Shown: in pieces, positions 1 through 5,810 of the stretch
How positions within the stretch are numbered: position 1 is the first letter of the stretch
Layout: every line of letters begins with the position of its first letter
Assembly: GCA_012274175.1 (NCBI GenBank)
Contig: JAAOZZ010000462.1
Location: 1-7,929 of the forward strand
Origin: Betaproteobacteria bacterium
GTDB taxonomy: Bacteria; Pseudomonadota; Gammaproteobacteria; Burkholderiales; Usitatibacteraceae
Reading direction: 5' to 3'
Length of the DNA stretch: 7,929 nucleotides
Notes under the pieces: generated by a model
The model's database searches: none
What the model was told of the DNA's origin: nothing
What the model saw: the letters and a program-made list of their open reading frames with translations, nothing else
Translations under genes and position numbers: made by a program

Positions 1-75
1 GCCCGCCACCTGCTGGAGCTCGAGCGCGACGAGAAATCGGGGGGGTACGTGGTGCGGTCGGTGGCGCCCGAGTGA
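1..75 (+). CDS. 3' end of an unidentified gene (partial)
   Basis: Frame 1 is open from the window edge to a TGA at 73-75 and encodes 24 residues ending in VVRSVAPE. The G/C-rich third positions match the coding bias of the neighbours, and the next gene's promoter begins immediately after the stop, so this is probably the true C-terminus of a plus-strand gene. The residues are charged and amphipathic (LLELERDEKSGGY) with no recognisable motif. No function can be assigned from so little sequence. Confidence 0.55.
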   Translation, partial: ARHLLELERDEKSGGYVVRSVAPE

Positions 76-96
76 ATACCCCGGCAATTGGGGTAT
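76..96. repeat. Perfect 7-bp inverted repeat over the csp promoter
   Basis: ATACCCC (76-82) and GGGGTAT (90-96) are perfect inverted copies separated by 7 nt (ggcaatt). The right arm overlaps the first bases of the TATAAT box, so a protein bound here would cover the -10 element. The repeat begins right after the upstream stop codon, so it could instead help end the upstream transcript, but there is no T-run behind it. Operator is the better guess; this is inference. Confidence 0.5.
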
Positions 97-99
97 AAT
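94..99 (+). promoter_or_regulatory. Candidate sigma-70 -10 box for the csp gene
   Basis: TATAAT at 94-99 is a perfect -10 hexamer in an otherwise GC-rich sequence. Hexamers 16-18 bp upstream (around 70-77, gagtgaat) do not resemble TTGACA, and there is no TGn extension, so the -35 is weak or activator-dependent. Transcription would start near 106, giving a leader of about 155 nt before the csp ATG. Confidence 0.7.
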
Positions 100-105
100 G
101 GTCTT

Positions 106-260
106 GCAGGACACATCAAGTACAGTGAAGTCTCAGTCTTCCCTCCCTCGCCGCCCAACAGGCGGAGTCCGAAGTGGCAGTCAGTTCCCTTCCTTGATCG
201 TCGTGACCCCGTCTCCGGGTCGGGTTTCGCCCGGATTAATCGATTGAAAGGAAGTTGAAT
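106..260 (+). promoter_or_regulatory. Long structured 5' leader of the cold-shock gene
   Basis: Between the inferred transcription start and the ATG at 261 lie about 155 nt without an ORF. E. coli cspA has a 5' leader of similar length (about 160 nt) that acts as an RNA thermosensor. Visible pairings are CCGCC 151-155 with GGCGG 161-165 (loop caaca), GACCC 205-209 with GGGTC 217-221, and CCGGG 215-219 with CCCGG 230-234. The last two share bases 217-219 and so exclude each other. The ribosome site AAAGGAAG (247-254) lies in AT-richer, apparently unpaired sequence 6 nt before ATG. Function as a temperature switch is inference. Confidence 0.55.
116..126 (+). promoter_or_regulatory. Cold-box-like sequence near the 5' end of the csp leader
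   Basis: The segment tcaagtacagt matches the E. coli cspA cold box (TGACGTACAGA) at 8 of 11 positions, including the whole GTACAG core (120-125). It sits about 10-20 nt after the inferred transcription start, near where the cold box lies in E. coli. An 8 of 11 match can arise by chance, so the position is the main support. Confidence 0.35.
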
Positions 261-464
261 ATGGCTACCGGTACCGTCAAGTGGTTCAATGACTCGAAGG
301 GCTTCGGATTCATCACCCCGGATGATGGCGGCAAGGATCTTTTCGCCCATCACACCGAGATCCAGATGGACGGCTACAAGTCGCTCAAGGAAGGGCAGAA
401 AGTCCAGTTCGACGTGACGCAGGGCCAGAAAGGCCCGGCCGCCGCGAAGATCCGGGGCATCTGA
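261..464 (+). CDS. CspA-family cold-shock protein
   Basis: This 67-residue protein is one cold-shock domain, a five-stranded OB fold that binds single-stranded RNA/DNA and melts RNA secondary structure in the cytoplasm. RNP1 is KGFGFI (residues 13-18) and RNP2 is DLFAHH (26-31). The surface aromatics W8, F9, F15, F17, F28 and the His pair H30/H31 are present, so nucleic-acid binding should be intact. Length is normal for the family. The start is ATG 261, preceded by AAAGGAAG with 6 nt spacing; the in-frame TTG at 255 would fall between the ribosome site and the ATG and is rejected. A long leader lies upstream and two strong hairpins downstream, so the gene can be monocistronic. Cold induction is likely but not shown by sequence alone. 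Confidence 0.96.
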   Translation: MATGTVKWFNDSKGFGFITPDDGGKDLFAHHTEIQMDGYKSLKEGQKVQFDVTQGQKGPAAAKIRGI

Positions 465-476
465 TCCGGCTTCAAA

Positions 477-498
477 CAGCGCGACCCAGGTCGCGCTG
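477..498 (+). other. Stable hairpin between the two csp genes
   Basis: CAGCGCGAC (477-485) and GTCGCGCTG (490-498) form a perfect 9-bp GC-rich stem with a 4-nt loop (ccag). No T-run follows directly; the intrinsic terminator starts 2 nt later. It may stabilise the csp mRNA 3' end or add to pausing before the terminator. Confidence 0.7.
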
Positions 499-500
499 AC

Positions 501-525
501 AAAGGCCCGGGCGACCGGGCCTTTT
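501..525 (+). terminator. Intrinsic terminator after the first csp gene
   Basis: AAAGGCCCGG (501-510) pairs with CCGGGCCTTT (515-524) across a GCGA loop, giving a 10-bp stem with a GNRA tetraloop, and the 3' arm runs into TTTT (522-525). This is a textbook Rho-independent terminator 36 nt after the csp stop and 22 nt before the next ATG. No promoter is visible between it and csp2, so the downstream pair may depend on read-through. Confidence 0.85.
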
Positions 526-547
526 ACATTTCTGGAGGGGCAACACC

Positions 548-754
548 ATGGCAACCGGCATTGTTAGGTTCTACAACGACGCGAAGGGCTTCGGCCTCAT
601 CACGCCCGACGCGGGGGGCCCGCCGCTCTTCGTGCTGCAATCGGCGATCCGCACGCCCGGCGTGAAGAAGCTGAAGGCCACCCAGCGCGTGGAGTTCGAG
701 ATCGAGACCCGCCCCGAAGGGCTGGCGGCGGCCAACCTGCGCATGCTCGCGTAG
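548..754 (+). CDS. Divergent cold-shock-domain protein (CspA paralogue)
   Basis: The 68-residue product aligns without gaps to the first csp protein over its N-terminal half (MATGxV...KGFG.ITPD.GG...LF). Several nucleic-acid-binding positions differ: W8 is F, F9 is Y, F17 of RNP1 is L (KGFGLI), and RNP2 reads PPLFVLQS, with D26 to P and the His pair to L30/Q31. The fold is probably kept but RNA binding may be weaker or altered. The start is ATG 548 with GGAGG at 534-538, 9 nt upstream. It lies just after an intrinsic terminator, and its stop is 3 nt before the kinase start, so the two are co-transcribed and probably translationally coupled. It may be a specialised partner or regulator rather than a general RNA chaperone; that is inference. 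Confidence 0.88.
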   Translation: MATGIVRFYNDAKGFGLITPDAGGPPLFVLQSAIRTPGVKKLKATQRVEFEIETRPEGLAAANLRMLA

Positions 755-757
755 CGC

Positions 758-1600
758 ATGAGAGTCCCCGCGCGGCTGCAGCCGCTGGTGGAGGAAGGCA
801 TCATCGACGGCGTCGTGCGCCAGCTCATGAGCGGCAAGGAAGCCATGGTGTTCGTGGTGCACGGCGGCGGCGAGTCGCGCTGCGCCAAGGTGTACAAGGA
901 TGCCGACCAGCGCAGCTTCCGCCAGGCCGTCGATTACACCGAGAACCGCAAGACCAAGAATTCCCGCGACGCGCGCGCCATGGCCAAGGGCACGAACTAC
1001 GGCCGCGCGTCCCAGGAGCGCGCGTGGCAGACCGCCGAGGTGGATGCCCTCTACCGCCTGGCCGCGGCGGGCGTGCGCGTGCCGGAGCCGTACAACTTCC
1101 ACGAAGGCGTGCTCGTGATGGAGCTCGTGACCGACGCGCAGGGCAACGCCGCGCCGCGCCTGAACGACGTGGCGTTCACCGCGGACGAGGCGCGGGATTT
1201 CCACCAGCGCCTCATCACCGAGGTCGTGCGCATGCTCTGCGCGGGCGTGATCCACGGCGACTTGAGCGAGTTCAACGTCCTCGCCGGCCCCGACGGGCCG
1301 GTGATCATCGACCTGCCCCAGGCCGTGGACGCCGCGGGCAACAACCACGCCCCCGCGATGTTCGAGCGCGACGTGGCCAACCTGCGCAATTTCTTCGGCC
1401 GCTGGGCGCCCGAGCTCCTCGCCACCAACTACGGCGATGAGATCTGGGCCGCCTACGAATCGGGAACGCTCACACCCGAGACGGCCCTCACGGGGCAATT
1501 CACCCGGGAAGAGAAATCCGTGGACCTGGAAGGCGTCGTGCGCGAGATCGGCGACGCGGAGCGCGAGGAAGCCGCCCGGCTGATTCGGATGCAGGCCTAG
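758..1600 (+). CDS. RIO1-family atypical protein kinase
   Basis: This 280-residue protein carries the RIO kinase signatures: an ATP-binding loop SGKEAMVF (25-32) in place of the usual Gly-rich loop, the ATP-anchoring lysine in CAKVYK (K44), the catalytic loop HGDLSEFN (166-173, D168 and N173), and the metal-binding IIDLPQAVD (D185). All key catalytic residues are present. RIO kinases are Ser/Thr kinases or ATPases; archaeal and eukaryotic members act in small-subunit ribosome maturation, and bacterial members are poorly characterised. The ATG at 758 follows the csp2 stop by 3 nt with no separate ribosome site, which argues for coupling. Linkage to an RNA-binding cold-shock protein makes a ribosome- or RNA-related role plausible, but this is inference. 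The C-terminal 30 residues are highly charged. Confidence 0.93.
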   Translation: MRVPARLQPLVEEGIIDGVVRQLMSGKEAMVFVVHGGGESRCAKVYKDADQRSFRQAVDYTENRKTKNSRDARAMAKGTNYGRASQERAWQTAEVDALYRLAAAGVRVPEPYNFHEGVLVMELVTDAQGNAAPRLNDVAFTADEARDFHQRLITEVVRMLCAGVIHGDLSEFNVLAGPDGPVIIDLPQAVDAAGNNHAPAMFERDVANLRNFFGRWAPELLATNYGDEIWAAYESGTLTPETALTGQFTREEKSVDLEGVVREIGDAEREEAARLIRMQA

Positions 1601-1657
1601 CTCACTCTCTCCGCGGCGCCGCTGTCGCCGGTGTTCGGCCCGCGCGACATCGCGCCG

Positions 1658-2131
1658 TTACGCGGGCGCCTTCGCCGCCATCTTCTGCATCGCGGCGTTC
1701 ATCTCCTCGCGGGTGACTTCGCGCTTGTGGGTCGCGACCGACCAGCGATGCCCGAACGGATCCTCTAGGCCGCCGTAGCGATCGCCCCAGAACTGGTCGT
1801 CGATCGGCATGGTGACCCTGGCTCCCGCCTTCACCGCGCGGGCGAAGAAGGCGTCGGCATCGTCCACGTACAGGTGCACGCTCACCGGCGAGCCCTTGAG
1901 GGCCTTGGGCCCCAGCGCGCCCCAATCGGGCATCTCGTCCATGAGCATGATCGCGGAGTCCCCGATGCGGATCTGGGCATGCATCAGCTTGCCGCTCGGG
2001 CCGGGGATGCGCGAGACCTCGACCGCACCAAAAGCTTTTTTATAGAACTCGATCGCTTCGGCCGCGCCGCCGACGATGAGATGGGGTGTTACGGTGTGCA
2101 TCCCTTCGGGAATGGGCTTGATGGTGGGCAT
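1658..2131 (-). CDS. VOC-family (glyoxalase/PhnB-like) protein
   Basis: The 157-residue product has the vicinal-oxygen-chelate pattern: an N-terminal MHTVTPHLIVGGAAEAIEFY module (11-30) with H17, and a second module with VSVHLYVDDADAFF (83-96) and the ending GLEDPFGHRWSVATH (121-135). W115, Y119, E123 and DPFGHRW are typical of PhnB-like, often annotated glyoxalase/bleomycin-resistance proteins. H17 and E123 may contribute metal ligands. The substrate cannot be read from sequence. The start is the ATG at 2131-2129, with AAGGAG (2143-2138) 6 nt upstream. The frame stays open further upstream into the kinase gene, but that part is a high-GC shadow. It lies 158 bp downstream of the kinase on the same strand and converges on the RIO gene, so membership in the kaiC operon is uncertain. 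Confidence 0.93.
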   Translation of the reverse strand: MPTIKPIPEGMHTVTPHLIVGGAAEAIEFYKKAFGAVEVSRIPGPSGKLMHAQIRIGDSAIMLMDEMPDWGALGPKALKGSPVSVHLYVDDADAFFARAVKAGARVTMPIDDQFWGDRYGGLEDPFGHRWSVATHKREVTREEMNAAMQKMAAKAPA

Positions 2132-2289
2132 GGCTATCTCCTTGAAACGAACGTGGATTGAATGTCGCACGGGCGGAGCGCCCTCCTCGCGCGACTCCAG
2201 CCGTTGCCGGTAGTCGATTGGCGCGACCCCGGTTCGACATCCCGTGGCCGAAAGTTCTCCCGCTCCCCGGCAACCGGGCGGGCAAAACT
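2132..2289 (-). other. Spacer between kinase stop and VOC start
   Basis: These 158 nt hold no ORF I can support. Near the kinase stop is a 5-bp perfect hairpin (CCCGG 2266-2270, CCGGG 2274-2278, 3-nt loop) without a T-run, at best a weak terminator. The AAGGAG ribosome site of the VOC gene is at 2138-2143. No clear sigma-70 promoter was found, so the VOC gene could have its own unrecognised promoter or be read from kaiC. Confidence 0.5.
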
Positions 2290-3831
2290 TCAGCGGGCCG
2301 CCGCCGCAGCCCGCTCGGGGGCAATCAGCAGCGCCTGCAGCACCGCCGGATCGACGGGCTTGAGCACGTGCACGTCGAACCCGGCGTCGATCGCCCGGGC
2401 GCGATCGGCCGCCTGGCCATAGCCCGTGAGGGCGATGAGGCGCACGTTGCGCGACCACGGGGAACCCTCGCAGCGGATCTCGCGCGCCACCCGGTAGCCG
2501 TCGAAGCCCGGCAGCCCGATGTCGATCACCGCCACGTCGGGATGGTCCTCGCGCGCCCGGTGTAAGCCCTCGGGCCCACTCTCGGCGTAGATCACCTCGT
2601 GGTTCCACGCGGCGATGAGCATTCCCAGGGACTCACGCGTGTCGGCGCCGTCCTCCACGATGAGCACGCGCCTGGAAGGCGCGGCGCGGACGGCGCCCTC
2701 CGGCATCGATTCGCGCCGGGGCGCTTCCCGGTCGAGGGGCAGGCGCGCCTCGAAACGCGCGCCGGCGCCGAAGCCCTCGCTCATGGCGCGCACGGTGCCG
2801 CCGTGCATCTCCACCAGGCGCTTGACCAGCGTGAGGCCGATGCCCAGGCCGCCGTCGGTGCGGGCGGGCGTCACCGCATCCTGGGTGAAGAGCTCGAAGA
2901 TGGACTCCAGCATCTCGGGCTTGATGCCGACACCGTTGTCCGCCACGCAGACCACCGCGCTGCGCCCTTGCGCGAAGGCCTCCACCTCGATGGTGCCGCC
3001 GTCGGGCGTGAACTTCGAGGCGTTCACGAGGAGGTTCCCGATCACCTGCTCGAGGCGCACCGGATCCGCGCGCACCGGGAGCGCCTGCTTCGAGCGGCGC
3101 ACGTTCACCACGTGGCGGTGGGCGAGCGTCGTCGGCGCGCAGGCCTCCACCGCGGCGTCGACGGTGTCGTTCAGGTCCACGCGCTGCAGGCGAAGCTCCA
3201 CCTTGCCCAGCTCGAGGCGCGAGACGTCGAGGAGGTCGTCCACGAGGCGCGTGATGTGGCGCGACTGCTTCTCGATCATCGCGCGGCACTTGAGGAAGAG
3301 GGGGTCCACGTAGTCGAGCGCCGCCATGAGGTACACGGCATTGCGGATCGGAGCCAGGGGATTGCGCAGCTCGTGGGCCAGCATCGCGAGGAATTCGTCG
3401 CGCCGCTGCACGTCGCGGTCGCGCAGCGCGAGGAGGTCTCGCACCTCGAACTGGCGCTCCCGGGAGCGCAGCGCCACGTTCACCGCCGAAACCAGGCTCA
3501 CGGGATGCAGCGGCCGCTGCAGGAGCGCCACGTTGCCGGAGCGGGGGAAGACGCCCTCGACCATGGCCGAGAGCGAGCTTTCACGGGCGGCGACGAGGAC
3601 GAGTGGCAGGTCCGACCACGGCGGCTGGGATTCCAGGCTTTCGCGAAAGCCGTCGACCGCGGATCCGGCCAGCGCTTCTTCCACCAGGACCACGCAGCCG
3701 ATTTCCGTGCCCGCGAGCGACCCCAGGTATTCGAGGCTGCCGCAGACCATCGTCTTCATGCCCTGGTCCGCGAGGATGCCCGCGGCGAGCGTGCTGTCGG
3801 TCTCGTTGGGCGTGACGACGGCGACCTTCAT
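2290..3831 (-). CDS. Hybrid histidine kinase with N-terminal pseudo-receiver
   Basis: The 513-residue protein has no membrane segment and is presumably cytoplasmic. Domains in order: a receiver-like domain (about 1-122), a short coiled linker, HisKA with the H-box LAHELRNPL (phospho-acceptor H153), HATPase with N270, DNGVGI (298-303) and GGLGIGL (327-333), then a C-terminal receiver (about 387-505) with E393/D394, phospho-acceptor D437 (VIDIGLPGFDGY), T469 and K491. In the N-terminal domain the expected Asp after the third strand is absent (CVVLVEEAL), so it is a pseudo-receiver. The upstream gene is the KaiC-like ATPase. An alternative GTG at 3852 would overlap the kaiC stop as GTGA; I chose ATG 3831 because the first strand (KVAVV) begins right there, but neither start has a good ribosome site. 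Phosphorelay from H153 to D437 is expected; the output partner is not in the window. Confidence 0.93.
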   Translation of the reverse strand: MKVAVVTPNETDSTLAAGILADQGMKTMVCGSLEYLGSLAGTEIGCVVLVEEALAGSAVDGFRESLESQPPWSDLPLVLVAARESSLSAMVEGVFPRSGNVALLQRPLHPVSLVSAVNVALRSRERQFEVRDLLALRDRDVQRRDEFLAMLAHELRNPLAPIRNAVYLMAALDYVDPLFLKCRAMIEKQSRHITRLVDDLLDVSRLELGKVELRLQRVDLNDTVDAAVEACAPTTLAHRHVVNVRRSKQALPVRADPVRLEQVIGNLLVNASKFTPDGGTIEVEAFAQGRSAVVCVADNGVGIKPEMLESIFELFTQDAVTPARTDGGLGIGLTLVKRLVEMHGGTVRAMSEGFGAGARFEARLPLDREAPRRESMPEGAVRAAPSRRVLIVEDGADTRESLGMLIAAWNHEVIYAESGPEGLHRAREDHPDVAVIDIGLPGFDGYRVAREIRCEGSPWSRNVRLIALTGYGQAADRARAIDAGFDVHVLKPVDPAVLQALLIAPERAAAAAR

Positions 3832-3848
3832 GGCGGTCACGGAACCGG

Positions 3849-5336
3849 TCACGGCCGGTCGCCGGCCGAGGGCATCTGGCCGCCGAGGAAGCGCGGCACG
3901 CCGGTCATTACGCCCTCGAAGTCCACGAGGGGATCGCCGACGGCGATCCCCGCGGAAGTCATGGAGAGCTCCCGGATGGTGTTCTCGTGGTGGCCGCTGC
4001 GTTTCTTGATGACCGAGACCGCCTTCTTCATGGCGCCCCGCGCCTCGAAGAAGCGCGTGAGCAGCACCGTGTCGGCGAGATAGCTCACGTCCACGGGCGC
4101 TCCCATCGGGCCCACGAGGCCGTGCTGCGCCAGCACCATGATCGTGACCACGCCCTTCTGGTTGAGGTAGCTCAGCAGCTCGTGCAGGTGCAGGTGAAGG
4201 AAGTCCTCCTGCGGCATGGCGTTCACGTAGCCGTTCAGGCTGTCGAGGACCACGAGCCGCACGCCGCCCGTGTTGACGCCGTCCAGGATCTCGTTAGCGA
4301 GCTCCCCCGGGGCGATCTCCGCCGGATCGACCTGGCGCAATCGAAGGGTCCCCGACTCCATCGCGCCCACGAAATCCAGGCCCATCTCCCGCGCGCGGCC
4401 CACGAGGATGCTCACGATCTCGTCGAACGCGAAGTAGAGGACGCGGTGGCCGTTGGCCGCCGCGTTCGCCGCGTACATGCTGGCGATGGTGGACTTGCCG
4501 CTGCCCGCCGGCCCCATGAAGAGCGTGCCCGTGCCCGCGTGCAGCCCTCCGCCCACCAGCCGGTCGAGCTCCGCGTTGCCGCTCGCGAACGATTCCGTGC
4601 GCGGGCGCAGGCCATGGTCGGAGGCGACGAGCCGCGGGAAGACGATGATGCCGCCCGACTTGATCACGTAATCGTGGTTGCCCTCGAGGAACGTGGAGCC
4701 GCGCATCTTCGCGACCGAGAGGAAGCGCCGGTTGATGCCGAACTTGAGCGGGACGACCTGCATCGTGAGCATGCCGTGCACGATGCTCTGCACGTGGGCG
4801 TCGAGGCCCGTGCCGCTGCGGTCGTCGAGGAGCAGGACCGTGCAGCTCCCGGTGGCGAAGTGGTGCTTGAAGGCGAGGATCTGGCGGCGGTAGCGCAGCG
4901 GGTTCTGCGCCATGAGCCGCATCTCGGAGAGCGAGTCCAGCACCATGCGGCGGGGCTTCACGCGGTCGAACTCCGCGACCAGCAGGTTGCTCAGGCCGGA
5001 AAGCTCCACTTCCGCGGGCTGGAAGAGAGTGTTCTGGGAGCGCGCGGAGAAGTGGGACTCCACCTGGGAAAGCTCCACCACGTCGATGCCTTCGAGGCTC
5101 CACCCGTGGGAATCGGCGACCGCCTCCAGCTCGTCCCGGGTCTCGGAGAGCGTCACGTACAGGCAGCGCTCGCCCAGGCGCACGCCCTCCAGCAGGAACT
5201 GCATTGCCAACGTGGTCTTGCCGACGCCGGGGCTTCCGTCGACGAGGTACATCCGGTCGGAAGCGAATCCCCCGCAGAGGATGTTGTCGAGCCCCGCAAT
5301 GCCCGTTGAAGTGCGCCTCACCATGCGTCGAACCAT
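3849..5336 (-). CDS. KaiC-family double-domain ATPase
   Basis: The 495-residue protein has two RecA/KaiC repeats. CI has Walker A GSPGVGKTT (34-42) and Walker B MVLDS (131-135, D134). CII has Walker A GPAGSGKST (275-283) and Walker B LVVLDS (361-366, D365). Length is close to cyanobacterial KaiC (about 519). Of the catalytic Glu pairs of Synechococcus KaiC, CI has S64/E65 and CII has D305/E306. In the CII phosphorylation segment, DVSYLADT (416-423), S418 aligns with S431 and Y419 replaces T432. The C-terminal extension is short. The start is ATG 5336 behind a GGGGA-like site; ATG 5324 is less likely. The stop overlaps or nearly touches the hybrid kinase, so both form an operon. No kaiA or kaiB is present. 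It is probably a signalling ATPase feeding the kinase; timing function is not shown. Confidence 0.95.
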   Translation of the reverse strand: MVRRMVRRTSTGIAGLDNILCGGFASDRMYLVDGSPGVGKTTLAMQFLLEGVRLGERCLYVTLSETRDELEAVADSHGWSLEGIDVVELSQVESHFSARSQNTLFQPAEVELSGLSNLLVAEFDRVKPRRMVLDSLSEMRLMAQNPLRYRRQILAFKHHFATGSCTVLLLDDRSGTGLDAHVQSIVHGMLTMQVVPLKFGINRRFLSVAKMRGSTFLEGNHDYVIKSGGIIVFPRLVASDHGLRPRTESFASGNAELDRLVGGGLHAGTGTLFMGPAGSGKSTIASMYAANAAANGHRVLYFAFDEIVSILVGRAREMGLDFVGAMESGTLRLRQVDPAEIAPGELANEILDGVNTGGVRLVVLDSLNGYVNAMPQEDFLHLHLHELLSYLNQKGVVTIMVLAQHGLVGPMGAPVDVSYLADTVLLTRFFEARGAMKKAVSVIKKRSGHHENTIRELSMTSAGIAVGDPLVDFEGVMTGVPRFLGGQMPSAGDRP

Positions 5337-5364
5337 GGTTCCCCATCCCTAGAGCCAGCGAATG

Positions 5365-5370
5365 ACTATA
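5365..5370 (-). promoter_or_regulatory. Candidate -10 box for the kaiC-kinase operon
   Basis: On the minus strand these bases read TATAGT, 28 nt before the kaiC ATG and downstream of the toxin terminator, which is where an operon promoter is needed. No recognisable -35 lies 16-18 bp upstream, so the call rests on the -10 and the position. Confidence 0.4.
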
Positions 5371-5397
5371 AGCCGGCAAGCGCACCGCGACTGTAGG

Positions 5398-5419
5398 AAA
5401 ACTCCGACAGGGCGGAGTT
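5398..5419 (-). terminator. Intrinsic terminator of the toxin-antitoxin operon
   Basis: On the minus strand AACTCCG (5419-5413) pairs perfectly with CGGAGTT (5406-5400) across a 6-nt loop, and the 3' arm continues into TTTT. It lies 7 nt after the toxin stop and separates the toxin-antitoxin pair from kaiC. The stem is short (7 bp) and the T-run is only four bases, so termination may be partial. Confidence 0.7.
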
Positions 5420-5426
5420 GCCCACG

Positions 5427-5810
5427 CTAGCCCTTGGGCCAATGCCCCGGGAAGTCGAACGAAAGCTGGAGATGATGCTTGATGGACAGCAGGAGCACGT
5501 GATTGTCCCGAACGAGATAGAGAACGATGTAGTCGCCCTCGACCAGTTGACGTACCTCGCCGTTCGGCCCCGCCAGCGCAACCAGCCGCTCGAAGAGGAC
5601 CTGCCCCTCGCGCGACAGCGGCGCCTTCGCGGCGAAATCGGCGCCGATATCGGGAAACCGCTCGATGGCGGGAATCACCCGGGATTCGAGCCGCCCGATC
5701 AAGTCTTCGAATGCCGATGGCGCGCCCGCTTCGGCAAGGAAATCGCGCAGGGCGTCCAGGTTGCGCTCGAAGTTGGCCGTGATCCTCACGATCACGCGGC
5801 GCGCCTTCAC
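5427..5810 (-). CDS. RelE/ParE-type toxin of a type II toxin-antitoxin pair
   Basis: The 127-residue product shows the RelE/ParE pattern: a basic N-terminus (MKARRVIVRITANFERNL), a helical hairpin (LRDFLAEAG and DLIGRLESRVIPAIERFP), then the terminal sheet VRQLVEGDYIVLYLV (87-101), RDNHVLLLSIKHH (101-113) and a short tail. The family acts either as ribosome-dependent mRNA endonucleases (RelE) or gyrase poisons (ParE); the sequence does not decide between them. At 127 residues it is longer than most (about 90-105), mainly because of a loop near residues 56-84. The start is GTG at 5810-5808, whose bases overlap the antitoxin stop as GTGA. The antitoxin gene comes first, as is usual for type II pairs. 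Assignment to the superfamily is good; the target is unknown. Confidence 0.85.
   Translation of the reverse strand: MKARRVIVRITANFERNLDALRDFLAEAGAPSAFEDLIGRLESRVIPAIERFPDIGADFAAKAPLSREGQVLFERLVALAGPNGEVRQLVEGDYIVLYLVRDNHVLLLSIKHHLQLSFDFPGHWPKG

Noticed and set aside
524..1498. 324-codon minus-strand open frame opposite csp2 and rio
   Set aside because: It is antisense to two clearly conserved genes, its His/Arg/Ala/Val-rich composition is typical of high-GC antisense frames, and it has no domain.
1642..1655. GCGCGA-CA-TCGCGC inverted repeat between the convergent rio and VOC genes, considered as a bidirectional terminator
   Set aside because: The arms are short, the loop is too small without opening the stem, and there is no T-run on either side. 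Such repeats are frequent at this GC content.
2132..2608. N-terminal extension of the VOC frame into the kinase gene
   Set aside because: The Gly/Arg/Ala-rich extension overlaps real kinase coding sequence. The ATG at 2131 has a strong ribosome site and starts the VOC domain.
2599..5309. Long plus-strand frames (2599-4083 and 3987-5309) opposite the kinase and kaiC
   Set aside because: They are rich in His, Glu, Arg and Ala with no recognisable fold, and lie antisense to genes whose catalytic motifs are intact.
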